11,043 nucleotides of DNA. It comes from CAYIEP01 sp964362515. GTDB taxonomy: Bacteria; Patescibacteriota; Minisyncoccia; UBA6257; UBA9933. The stretch covers positions 1 to 11,043 of the forward strand of contig CAYIEP010000014.1 of NCBI GenBank assembly GCA_964362515.1, given 5' to 3'. This document shows positions 1-6,033 of this stretch, one piece after another. Below the pieces are notes generated by a model. The model did no database searches, was not told the origin of the DNA, and saw only the letters and a list, made by a program, of their open reading frames with translations. Position 1 is the stretch's first letter. The number at the start of each line of letters is the position of its first letter. The translations under genes were made by a program, and so were the position numbers.

Positions 1-192
1 CATAAATTCTTTAGAAGCAAAATTATTAAAAAGATTTTCCTTACTATCGGATGTTTTTTGATAATTTTTATTGCATGACAAGGATTGAAAAAAGTACCCA
101 TGGAGAGAGATTGGCAGGAACAGTTGAAAGTAATTTCTACGGCGGAATTTAATGGCGATTTGGTTACGGTGAGAAATGTACGAAACTTTTGA
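1..192 (+). pseudogene. Decayed N-terminal fragment of a DUF4105 membrane protein
   Basis: One forward frame from the window edge gives a basic segment, a hydrophobic helix (about 30-75), then a stretch from about 94 to 192 that matches my memory of the DUF4105 N-terminus. Visible pieces are ERDWQ and, at 148-192, AEFNGDLVTVRNVRNF. In the family a membrane helix is followed by a D-R-D-W motif and an R-N-(V/I)-R-N-F motif, as here. The frame holds a TGA at 76-78 inside the helix and TGA at 193-195 and 205-207 just after RNF. The rest of the domain, normally well over 100 residues, is absent, and the promoter of the next gene begins at 206. A 31-residue ORF from the ATG at 100 is too short to be the intact protein. 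The gene may extend left of the window. Family assignment rests on motif recall, not a search. Confidence 0.5.
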
Positions 193-205
193 TATTTCCC
201 ATGAC

Positions 206-233
206 TTGACAAAAAATACGGGGGGAGTATCAT
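206..233 (+). promoter_or_regulatory. Strong sigma70-type promoter for the GC-rich small gene
   Basis: A perfect -35 box TTGACA (206-211) is followed after 16 bases by TATCAT (228-233), five of six matches to the -10 consensus. The expected transcription start is near 240, giving a leader of about 75 nt before the ATG at 315. The spacer contains a run of six G (220-225), unusual for this AT-rich sequence. Confidence 0.65.
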
Positions 234-242
234 TGACCCTAA

Positions 243-290
243 TCGACCTTTTCTGGTCGGTTTTCGTTCTTGCCATCCGGCAAAAACGAA
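243..290 (+). promoter_or_regulatory. Structured 5' leader with two consecutive hairpins
   Basis: Two hairpins fill most of the predicted leader. The first pairs CGACC (244-248) with GGTCG (255-259) around TTTTCT. The second pairs TTCGTT plus TTGCC (263-268 and 270-274) with GGCAA plus AACGAA (279-283 and 285-290), with one mismatch and a four-base loop ATCC. The ribosome binding site at 303-308 lies just beyond and stays single-stranded in this fold. It could stabilise the mRNA or act as an attenuator or protein-binding leader; no known riboswitch class is recognised. Confidence 0.45.
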
Positions 291-314
291 CAGCAACTTA
301 ACAGAGGAAACATT

Positions 315-623
315 ATGAAAAAGTACAATGACGGCAACAAGCTGGTCCCGGTCCGCTTCGAGAATGGCGCTAAGGGTTTCATCGACCCGAAAACCATTCC
401 GTACGAGGACTGGACCGTTCACCACGGCAAGACCATCAACGGCGTCAAGGTGAACAGCTTGAAGTCGAAGATCGTCGGCAAGTCCATCCTGCTTCAGAAC
501 GCCGCGGGCAAAACCTTCTCGTTCGACAATAACGAGCTCGAGGTTGCCGCGGGTCAGCTTCTGTTGGGCATGGGCTACGACGTCACGGCGGCCAGCAAGT
601 CCGGCATCCGCGCCGCGTCCTAA
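315..623 (+). CDS. GC-rich small protein of unknown function (102 aa)
   Basis: I do not recognise this family. The ATG at 315 is chosen because AGAGGA (303-308) sits six bases upstream; the longer frame from a TTG at 270 would start inside the leader hairpin. The product is soluble-looking, with no signal peptide or membrane helix. It has a basic N-terminus (MKKYNDGNK), alternating hydrophobic segments suggesting beta strands (LVPVRF, KSILLQ, KTFSF) and a short C-terminal Ala/Gly-rich part ending GIRAAS. It has no cysteine and one tryptophan. GC over 361-600 is 137/240 (57%), and codons end mostly in C or G (GGC, GTC, ATC, AAG, TTC), unlike every neighbour. Strong promoter, good ribosome site and strong terminator suggest high expression from a single-gene unit. 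Codon use could reflect recent transfer or selection for high expression. It being a real gene is likely; function is open. Confidence 0.75.
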   Translation: MKKYNDGNKLVPVRFENGAKGFIDPKTIPYEDWTVHHGKTINGVKVNSLKSKIVGKSILLQNAAGKTFSFDNNELEVAAGQLLLGMGYDVTAASKSGIRAAS

Positions 624-652
624 GGCGCCAAACAGTACAGTAACTTTTAGAA

Positions 653-686
653 AAGGGTGACCCTCCGGGTCACCCTTATTTTTTTT
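653..686 (+). terminator. Intrinsic terminator of the GC-rich small gene
   Basis: A perfect 11-bp stem, AAGGGTGACCC (653-663) with GGGTCACCCTT (667-677), closes a three-base loop TCC and is followed by A and eight T (679-686). It starts 29 bases after the stop codon at 621-623. Confidence 0.92.
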
Positions 687-697
687 CAATTAAATTT

Positions 698-729
698 AAA
701 ACCCCATCCTCGCGAAAGAATGGGGTTTT
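698..729 (-). terminator. Intrinsic terminator of the leftward SWEET-like gene
   Basis: A 10-bp perfect inverted repeat, AAAACCCCAT (698-707) and ATGGGGTTTT (720-729), surrounds a 12-base loop. On the minus strand the stem ends in TTTT and runs into AT-rich sequence, just past the stop codon of the gene ending at 737. It faces the terminator at 653-686, so the two convergent units are separated by back-to-back terminators. Confidence 0.75.
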
Positions 730-736
730 GATGTTT

Positions 737-1372
737 TCATGTTTTCCTCCCCTTTTTCCAGTACATCAGAAAAATAAAGAGAAAAAGGACAAACGATATC
801 GGGTTAAAGATTATAAGCGCCAAGTTGTCAATGGCAATGGCGTATAATAGCCAAAACGCGTTGGTTGCCATGAAAATGGCAATAAAAACGGGGTCTATCG
901 TGCTGGTGTCGGCACTTTCCCAAGCTTCATACGCCTGTCGCGCTATTGAAAAAAGTACGCCGATAAGAAAAATGAGCAAGAGAATGTCCCGTTCTTCTTC
1001 CATTAAAATCATCGCGGGAATCATCAGCGGAAAAACCGCGAATGACGCCAATTCAATCTTTGTAAAACGCTTATAACGCCACAGCGCCGCAAGTATCGGA
1101 ATGGAAACAAAACCAAGAGTGCCATTAAAAGTTATGGCAATGCTTTGTTTAAAAATACCGTATGCCATGAAGGCGAAAAAATAAAATAAGGAATACGAGA
1201 AAAAAATAACAGAAACCGACTCGCCTGATTTCTGGCAGCGGACGCGCAAGTTCTGTTTCCATATTCCGATTCCCTGAAGAATCGTAAAAAAACAACTTGC
1301 GATAGCGCCGATAGTTAACAGATTCAATCCCCACCCTCGCCACTCAAGGGTGTTCTGAAGCGTCTGGAGCAT
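737..1372 (-). CDS. Seven-helix SWEET/PQ-loop-like membrane protein
   Basis: The 211-aa product is almost entirely membrane helices, at about 16-38, 53-75, 77-98, 106-123, 129-148, 161-182 and 184-205. This is the 3+1+3 layout of full SWEET transporters. The halves resemble each other. Each has a Q at the end of its first helix (Q40, Q146), a polar loop, a helix rich in aromatics (YSLFYFFAFMAYGIF; NAFWLLYAIAI), then an F-N pair opening the third helix (N83, N190). The Q-to-N spacing is 43 and 44 residues. Family knowledge: SWEET and SemiSWEET proteins move sugars passively, and PQ-loop relatives move other small solutes; the substrate here is unknown. The ATG at 1372 is preferred over the GTG at 1387 because GGAGGA lies seven bases upstream of it, inside the longer frame. 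It is a single gene with its own terminator. A generic PQ-loop protein is the main alternative. Confidence 0.65.
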   Translation of the reverse strand: MLQTLQNTLEWRGWGLNLLTIGAIASCFFTILQGIGIWKQNLRVRCQKSGESVSVIFFSYSLFYFFAFMAYGIFKQSIAITFNGTLGFVSIPILAALWRYKRFTKIELASFAVFPLMIPAMILMEEERDILLLIFLIGVLFSIARQAYEAWESADTSTIDPVFIAIFMATNAFWLLYAIAIDNLALIIFNPISFVLFLFIFLMYWKKGRKT

Positions 1373-1379
1373 TCGTCTA

Positions 1380-1385
1380 TCCTCC
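1380..1385 (-). promoter_or_regulatory. Ribosome binding site that sets the start of the SWEET-like gene
   Basis: On the minus strand GGAGGA is followed by seven bases and the ATG at 1372. The possible GTG start at 1387 overlaps this site, which argues that translation begins at the ATG and that the protein has 211 rather than 216 residues. Confidence 0.7.
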
Positions 1386-1393
1386 ACAATTAG

Positions 1394-1454
1394 TTGTCAA
1401 TCTTAATTTTTAGCTATTTCTATAAAAACATATTATTAATGAATTGTCAATCTT
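1394..1454 (-). repeat. Two 11-base direct repeats in the divergent intergenic region
   Basis: The minus-strand sequence AAGATTGACAA occurs at 1394-1404 and again at 1444-1454, exactly 50 bases apart. The distal copy supplies a perfect -35 box for the leftward gene; the proximal copy is too near the start codon to do so. This could be a duplicated promoter element or a pair of regulator sites. Chance in AT-rich DNA is possible. Confidence 0.4.
1421..1450 (-). promoter_or_regulatory. Possible promoter of the SWEET-like gene
   Basis: On the minus strand a perfect TTGACA (1445-1450) is followed after 18 bases by TTTATA (1421-1426), a weak -10. It lies about 50 bases upstream of the start codon. 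Confidence 0.4.
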
Positions 1455-1481
1455 TATAAAATACCGCGACATCATTATACT
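1453..1481 (+). promoter_or_regulatory. Possible promoter of the ABC transporter gene
   Basis: TATACT (1476-1481) is a good -10 box; the -35 candidate TTTATA (1453-1458), 17 bases upstream, is poor. Transcription would start near 1488, leaving a leader of about 24 bases with no clear ribosome site. It overlaps the divergent leftward promoter region, so the two genes may share regulation. Confidence 0.35.
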
Positions 1482-1511
1482 ATTCAATATCCATTAATAT
1501 TTAATTTATTT

Positions 1512-3278
1512 ATGAGAAAATTTATTATCGGCCCGGTATTAAAAATATTTTGGGAGCATACTAAGCGTTATAAAATAACCGCTTTTTTAGCTTTATTTTT
1601 CACCATTATTATATTCGTAGTTGATGTAATTATCCCGCTATATTACAAGCGTATTTTTGATACGATTGCCGCGACCTCTGTTCCTTCTTATGAAATAACC
1701 AACGCGCTTATTTTTATTCTTTTATCTATTTTGGGATTGCAATTTTTCGCTTGGGCGGCCAGACGAATAAATCAATTTTCAATCATATATTTTGAATCTA
1801 AAATAATGAACGACCTTTCTCAAACCGCTTTCGCGTATCTTTTGGGCCATTCATATAATTTCTTTGTTAATAATTTTACCGGTTCTTTGGTGAGACGCGT
1901 TAATCGCCTGTCTCGCGCCTTTGAGCAATTCGCCGACAGGCTTCTTTTTGAAATTATTCCGCTTATTGTTTCTCTAACCGGAATCATAACGGTTTTATTT
2001 TTCCGCCATTATTTACTCGGCGCCATATTTCTTGTTTGGGTTATGGCGTTTATAATCCTTCAATTTTTTATCGCCCGTTGGAAACTTAAATATAATATAA
2101 TGACCTCGAAAAAAGATTCCGAAGCGTCCGGCGTTCTATCGGATTCTATTATGAACGACGTTACTATTAAACTATTTAACGGACGCGACCATGAATTTTC
2201 GCTTTTCAAAAAAGTTTCTGATGACCTTCAAAAAATCAGGTTTTTCAGCTGGAGGATTGATGAAATTATCAATGCGATTCAGGGTATCATTATGATAGGC
2301 GTTGAATTTTTATTGATTTACGCGGGTATTCGTCTTTGGCAAAAAGGCATTATTACAATCGGCGATTTCGCGCTTATTCAAGCATATCTTATTAACGCAA
2401 TATCCAAGTTATGGAATTTCGGCAATATTCTTAGAAAAATGTATGAAGCGTTCGCCGACGCCACCGAAATGGTGGATATTTTAAACACGCCTCATGAAAT
2501 AAAAGACAAAATTAACGCCCCCGCTCTTAAAATTAAGAAAGGGGTTATTGAGTTCAGAAACGTTCAATTTAGCTTCAGACAAACAAGAAAGGTGCTTAAA
2601 GATTTTGACATTAAAATTTCCAGCGGAGAAAAAGTCGCTTTGGTCGGCCCGTCCGGCGCCGGGAAAACAACTATAATAAAACTTCTTTTTCGCCTTCATG
2701 ATATTACCGACGGCGGTATTTATATTGACGGACAAAACATCGCCGACGTTAAACAAGAAAGTTTAAAAGAATTTATCGCGCTTGTGCCACAAGACCCCGT
2801 TCTTTTCCATAGAACTCTTATGGATAATATCAGATACGGCAAACTTGACGCTACGGATAACGAAGTGATTGAGGCGGCCAAGAAAGCCCATTGTTATGAA
2901 TTTATCAATCAATACCCCGAAGGATTTAATACTTATGTCGGGGAACGAGGAGTAAGGCTTTCGGGCGGAGAAAGACAACGCGTCGCAATCGCGCGAGCAA
3001 TATTAAAAAACGCTCCTATTTTGGTTCTTGACGAAGCGACGTCAAGCCTTGATTCAAAATCAGAATTATTTATTCAAGACGCGTTGGTAAAACTTATGAA
3101 AGGGAAAACCGTTATTGTGATTGCTCACAGGCTTTCAACTATTATGAAAATGGACAGAATTATTGTAATGGAAAACGGAAACGTAATAACAACAGGAACT
3201 CACAAAGAGCTCCTTTCCCATAAAGGAGGGCTTTATAAAAAATTATGGGAGATTCAGGCCGGAGGATTTATTCATTAA
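1512..3278 (+). CDS. ABC exporter, fused membrane and ATPase domains
   Basis: The 588-aa protein has the layout of a type IV (MsbA/LmrA-like) half-transporter that works as a dimer in the inner membrane. Membrane helices lie near 22-44, 63-83, 145-165, 168-188, 254-273 and 279-298. The ATPase domain runs from about 343 to the end. All nucleotide-binding motifs are intact: Walker A GPSGAGKT (379-386, K385), Q-loop Q427, signature LSGGERQR (483-490), Walker B LVLDEA with catalytic E508, and H-loop H539. Length matches the family. The substrate cannot be told from sequence; lipids, peptides or drugs are typical. The ATG at 1512 has no clear ribosome site, which fits a short leader. It is the first gene of a rightward run, with obg three bases after its stop; the link may only be transcriptional. 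Confidence 0.9.
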   Translation: MRKFIIGPVLKIFWEHTKRYKITAFLALFFTIIIFVVDVIIPLYYKRIFDTIAATSVPSYEITNALIFILLSILGLQFFAWAARRINQFSIIYFESKIMNDLSQTAFAYLLGHSYNFFVNNFTGSLVRRVNRLSRAFEQFADRLLFEIIPLIVSLTGIITVLFFRHYLLGAIFLVWVMAFIILQFFIARWKLKYNIMTSKKDSEASGVLSDSIMNDVTIKLFNGRDHEFSLFKKVSDDLQKIRFFSWRIDEIINAIQGIIMIGVEFLLIYAGIRLWQKGIITIGDFALIQAYLINAISKLWNFGNILRKMYEAFADATEMVDILNTPHEIKDKINAPALKIKKGVIEFRNVQFSFRQTRKVLKDFDIKISSGEKVALVGPSGAGKTTIIKLLFRLHDITDGGIYIDGQNIADVKQESLKEFIALVPQDPVLFHRTLMDNIRYGKLDATDNEVIEAAKKAHCYEFINQYPEGFNTYVGERGVRLSGGERQRVAIARAILKNAPILVLDEATSSLDSKSELFIQDALVKLMKGKTVIVIAHRLSTIMKMDRIIVMENGNVITTGTHKELLSHKGGLYKKLWEIQAGGFIH

Positions 3279-3281
3279 TTT

Positions 3282-4322
3282 ATGCTTATTGACGACGTAA
3301 TAATTAAAATATGGGCGGGAAACGGCGGAAGAGGCGCGGTGGCTTTTAATAAGATTAAAATGAATTTGGGACCGACCGGCGGAGACGGCGGAAACGGCGG
3401 CAGTGTTTTTTTTGAAGGCGTTTCCGATTTAAGCGCTTTGGCGCAATTCAGATACAAGAAAGAGGTCAAGGCCGAAGACGGAGAAAACGGAAAATCCCAA
3501 TTTAACGACGGCGCAGACGGAAAAGATTTAATTTTAAAAATCCCAATAGGAACCGTTATTAAGAATATTGATGATTCGACCTCTCTCGCCATCAATCCTG
3601 GGTCCCTCGGCGCTAAGTCTCGGGACGAAGCGAAAAGTCAAAGGATTAAAATCGGAAAAACCGAAGAAATAATAAAAATCGGTCAGAAAATTCTGGCGGC
3701 TCAAGGCGGACGAGGCGGAAAAGGAAATTTTAAATTCAGGTCTTCAATAAATACATCCCCAAAGCAATTCCAAGAAGGCGTGCTTGGAGAAAGTTTTGCC
3801 ATAAAACTTGAATTAAAGTTAATCGCCGACATCGGACTTATCGGCTTGCCCAATGCCGGAAAATCAAGCTTATTAAACGAACTTACAAAAGCCAAAAGCA
3901 GGGTGGCGAATTATCCCTTTACCACTCTTGAGCCCAATTTGGGAGTTTATTATGAACTGGTTTTGGCCGATATCCCCGGACTTATTGAAGGAGCTTCTGT
4001 CGGCAAAGGGCTTGGAATAAAATTTCTTCGGCATATTGAACGGACAAAAATTCTTTTTCATTTGGTTTCCGCGGAATCGGAAAATCCCGGCCGCGATCAC
4101 AGAATAGTTAAAAAGGAACTGAAAAATTACAGCAAGGAATTGGCGAAAAAAACAGAATATATATTTTTAAGCAAAAGCGATACGATTCCGCCGAAAGAAA
4201 CAAAAAAGAAAATCGCTATTTTGAAAAAAATAAATAAAAATGCCATCGCCATTTCCGTTTATGATTGGGACAGCTTGGAAAAAGTGAAAAATATTTTAAA
4301 CAAGATAAAATTGAAAAAATAA
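3282..4322 (+). CDS. obg: Obg/CgtA GTPase, ribosome assembly
   Basis: The 346-aa protein carries the glycine-rich Obg fold (about 1-158, with GPTGGDGGNGG and QGGRGGKGN) and a GTPase domain. Motifs seen: G1 GLPNAGKSS (188-196), switch I NYPFTTLEPNLG from 210, G3 DIPG (230-233), and G4 SKSD (297-300) where NKxD is usual. G5 is poorly conserved (SVYD). The C-terminal Obg_C domain of many relatives is absent. Family role: binds the large ribosomal subunit late in assembly and responds to GTP/ppGpp. Residues 99-121 form a GC-rich insert in the Obg fold (40/69 GC) that the usual sequence lacks. The gene starts three bases after the ABC gene; GGAGG at 3261-3265 lies 16 bases before the ATG, rather far, so translation may be coupled. 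Confidence 0.95.
   Translation: MLIDDVIIKIWAGNGGRGAVAFNKIKMNLGPTGGDGGNGGSVFFEGVSDLSALAQFRYKKEVKAEDGENGKSQFNDGADGKDLILKIPIGTVIKNIDDSTSLAINPGSLGAKSRDEAKSQRIKIGKTEEIIKIGQKILAAQGGRGGKGNFKFRSSINTSPKQFQEGVLGESFAIKLELKLIADIGLIGLPNAGKSSLLNELTKAKSRVANYPFTTLEPNLGVYYELVLADIPGLIEGASVGKGLGIKFLRHIERTKILFHLVSAESENPGRDHRIVKKELKNYSKELAKKTEYIFLSKSDTIPPKETKKKIAILKKINKNAIAISVYDWDSLEKVKNILNKIKLKK
3576..3644 (+). repeat. GC-rich in-frame insert within obg
   Basis: This stretch encodes residues 99-121, between the GTVIKN strand and the IKIGKTEE region of the Obg fold, where typical Obg has a tight turn. It is 58% GC and uses codons rare nearby (CTC, TCC, CCT, CGG, GGG). It contains a small inverted repeat, GTCCC (3602-3606) and GGGAC (3622-3626). 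It resembles in principle the small palindromic elements that insert in-frame into proteins, as known from Rickettsia. No second copy is visible in this window, so repeat status is unproven. Confidence 0.35.
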
Positions 4323-4338
4323 ATTTTTGAAGTATAAT
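4311..4338 (+). promoter_or_regulatory. Internal promoter for the cation/proton antiporter gene
   Basis: TTGAAA (4311-4316, inside the last codons of obg) is followed after 16 bases by an exact TATAAT (4333-4338). Transcription would start near 4345, inside a run of three ATG codons (4341-4349), so the mRNA may be leaderless. Confidence 0.6.
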
Positions 4339-4340
4339 AA

Positions 4341-6032
4341 ATGATGATGACTGACGGAATATTAGAGCTCGCTATTGTAGTAATATTGGCCGCCGCCTTG
4401 GGTATTGCCGCAAGGCTCTTAAAACAGCCGATTGTTCTTGCTTATATCGCCACCGGAATAGTAATCGGCGTTTTCGGTTTTTTTAACCTTTCTGATAAAG
4501 AGATATTTAAAACATTTTCCGATTTGGGAATAATGTTTTTGCTTTTCTTAGTGGGACTGGAAATAAATTATACTTCTTTAAGGCTTGTGGGAAAGCCCTC
4601 CGTGATAGTGGGTTTGGGGCAAATAATATTTACTTTCATATTCGGCTTTTTTATCGCTCTTTTTTTCGATTATAACTATCTTCATTCCGCCTATATCGCC
4701 ATCGCTTTGACGTTTTCAAGCACCATAATAGTGGTAAAGCTTCTTTCCGAAAAAAAAGATTTAAACAGCCTTTACGGAAAAATAAGCATAGGGTTTCTTT
4801 TAATACAAGATTTAGTGGCTATTTTAATTCTTATATTTTTAGCCGGAATCCAATCCGGACAGGAAATAGCGATAAATGACATTGTTTTGACGATTATCAA
4901 AGGATTGGGAATCTTTATGTTAATGCTCTGGCTTGGAAGAAAAATTTTTCCTTTCATTTTTGACAAAATCGCCCATTCTCAAGAATTATTATTTTTGACA
5001 AGTCTTGCTTGGTGCTTGGGCGTCGCCACGGCGGTTTCTAAGGCCGGATTTTCCATTGAAATAGGCGGTTTTCTTGCCGGACTTGCTCTCGCCAATTCAT
5101 CGGAAAACTTTCAAATTGCCGGGAAAATCAAACCATTAAGAGACTTCTTTGTTTTAATATTCTTCGTAATTTTGGGGTCTTCTTTGATTTTCTCCGGATT
5201 TGATAATTTATTGTGGCCGATTATAATTTTTTCTCTATTTGTTTTAATAGGAAATCCACTAATCGTTTTTACGATAATGTGGCTGATGGGATATAGAAAA
5301 AGAACGAGTTTTTTGACCGGTCTCACGACCGCCCAAATATCGGAATTCAGTTTAATTTTGGCGGCCCTGGGATTTAGCTTGGGGCATATTACGGAAAGTA
5401 TTATGGCGCTCATCACCGCCATTGGGGTTATTACAATTACTCTCTCTACTTATCTTATTGTCCATTCTGAAAGCATATTCAGATTTTTCTCGCCGTATTT
5501 AAAAATATTTGAACGAAAAAAACTTAAAGAAAACGGGTTCCATTTTAAAGAATTTCATAAGCCGATAATTTTAATAGGGGCTCACAGAACCGGACAAAGC
5601 ATCGCTTTTAATTTGCCTAAAGAAAATTTGCTCATAATAGATTTTGACCCGGAAATAATAGCCCAGCTTAGGGGCCATGGCTATGAATGTATTTTCGGAG
5701 ACGTTATAGACCGGGAAATATTTGAAAAATCCAATTTGATTTCGGCGAAACTTGTTATTTCCACAAGCCCCGATATTGAAGACAATCTGACTCTTCTTTC
5801 CCAGCTTAATGATTCGCCAAACAGAAAAAATATGAAAATCGTGGTAAGGTCCAGAGAAGAAAAAGACGCCGAAATTCTTTATAACGCCGGCGCCGATTAT
5901 GTTCTTCTGCCTCATTTTACCGCCGGCCAATATTTGGGAAAAACAATATCCATAGATCCGGAAGCGAAAATCTTGGAACAACTTAAAGAACACGACCTTA
6001 AATTGATGAAAAAAATCAACCGCGAGACATAG
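4341..6032 (+). CDS. CPA2 cation/proton antiporter with TrkA-N domain (Kef-like)
   Basis: The 563-aa protein has about twelve membrane helices (roughly 5-375) of the Na+/H+ exchanger fold. The conserved ion-site stretch FLLIQDLVAI includes D157. A charged linker follows, then a Rossmann-type TrkA-N/RCK domain from about 405. The dinucleotide loop reads IGAHRTG (G413, G418) with acidic residues D434 and D436 after strand two. Family role: exchange of K+ or Na+ for H+ across the inner membrane, gated by bound nucleotide; Kef members respond to glutathione adducts, which cannot be assumed here. Three ATGs in a row (4341, 4344, 4347) leave the start uncertain by two residues, and the TATAAT immediately before suggests a leaderless message beginning at 4344 or 4347. 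It ends one base from the converging lepA stop, with no strong terminator between. Confidence 0.88.
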   Translation: MMMTDGILELAIVVILAAALGIAARLLKQPIVLAYIATGIVIGVFGFFNLSDKEIFKTFSDLGIMFLLFLVGLEINYTSLRLVGKPSVIVGLGQIIFTFIFGFFIALFFDYNYLHSAYIAIALTFSSTIIVVKLLSEKKDLNSLYGKISIGFLLIQDLVAILILIFLAGIQSGQEIAINDIVLTIIKGLGIFMLMLWLGRKIFPFIFDKIAHSQELLFLTSLAWCLGVATAVSKAGFSIEIGGFLAGLALANSSENFQIAGKIKPLRDFFVLIFFVILGSSLIFSGFDNLLWPIIIFSLFVLIGNPLIVFTIMWLMGYRKRTSFLTGLTTAQISEFSLILAALGFSLGHITESIMALITAIGVITITLSTYLIVHSESIFRFFSPYLKIFERKKLKENGFHFKEFHKPIILIGAHRTGQSIAFNLPKENLLIIDFDPEIIAQLRGHGYECIFGDVIDREIFEKSNLISAKLVISTSPDIEDNLTLLSQLNDSPNRKNMKIVVRSREEKDAEILYNAGADYVLLPHFTAGQYLGKTISIDPEAKILEQLKEHDLKLMKKINRET

Positions 6033-6033
6033 C

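Noticed and set aside
1..234. Recoding of TGA (as Trp or Gly) to read through the DUF4105-like frame
   Set aside because: The genes ending at 737 and 10498 use TGA as their stop, and all large genes are full length without internal TGA. The code is standard, so the frame is treated as decayed.
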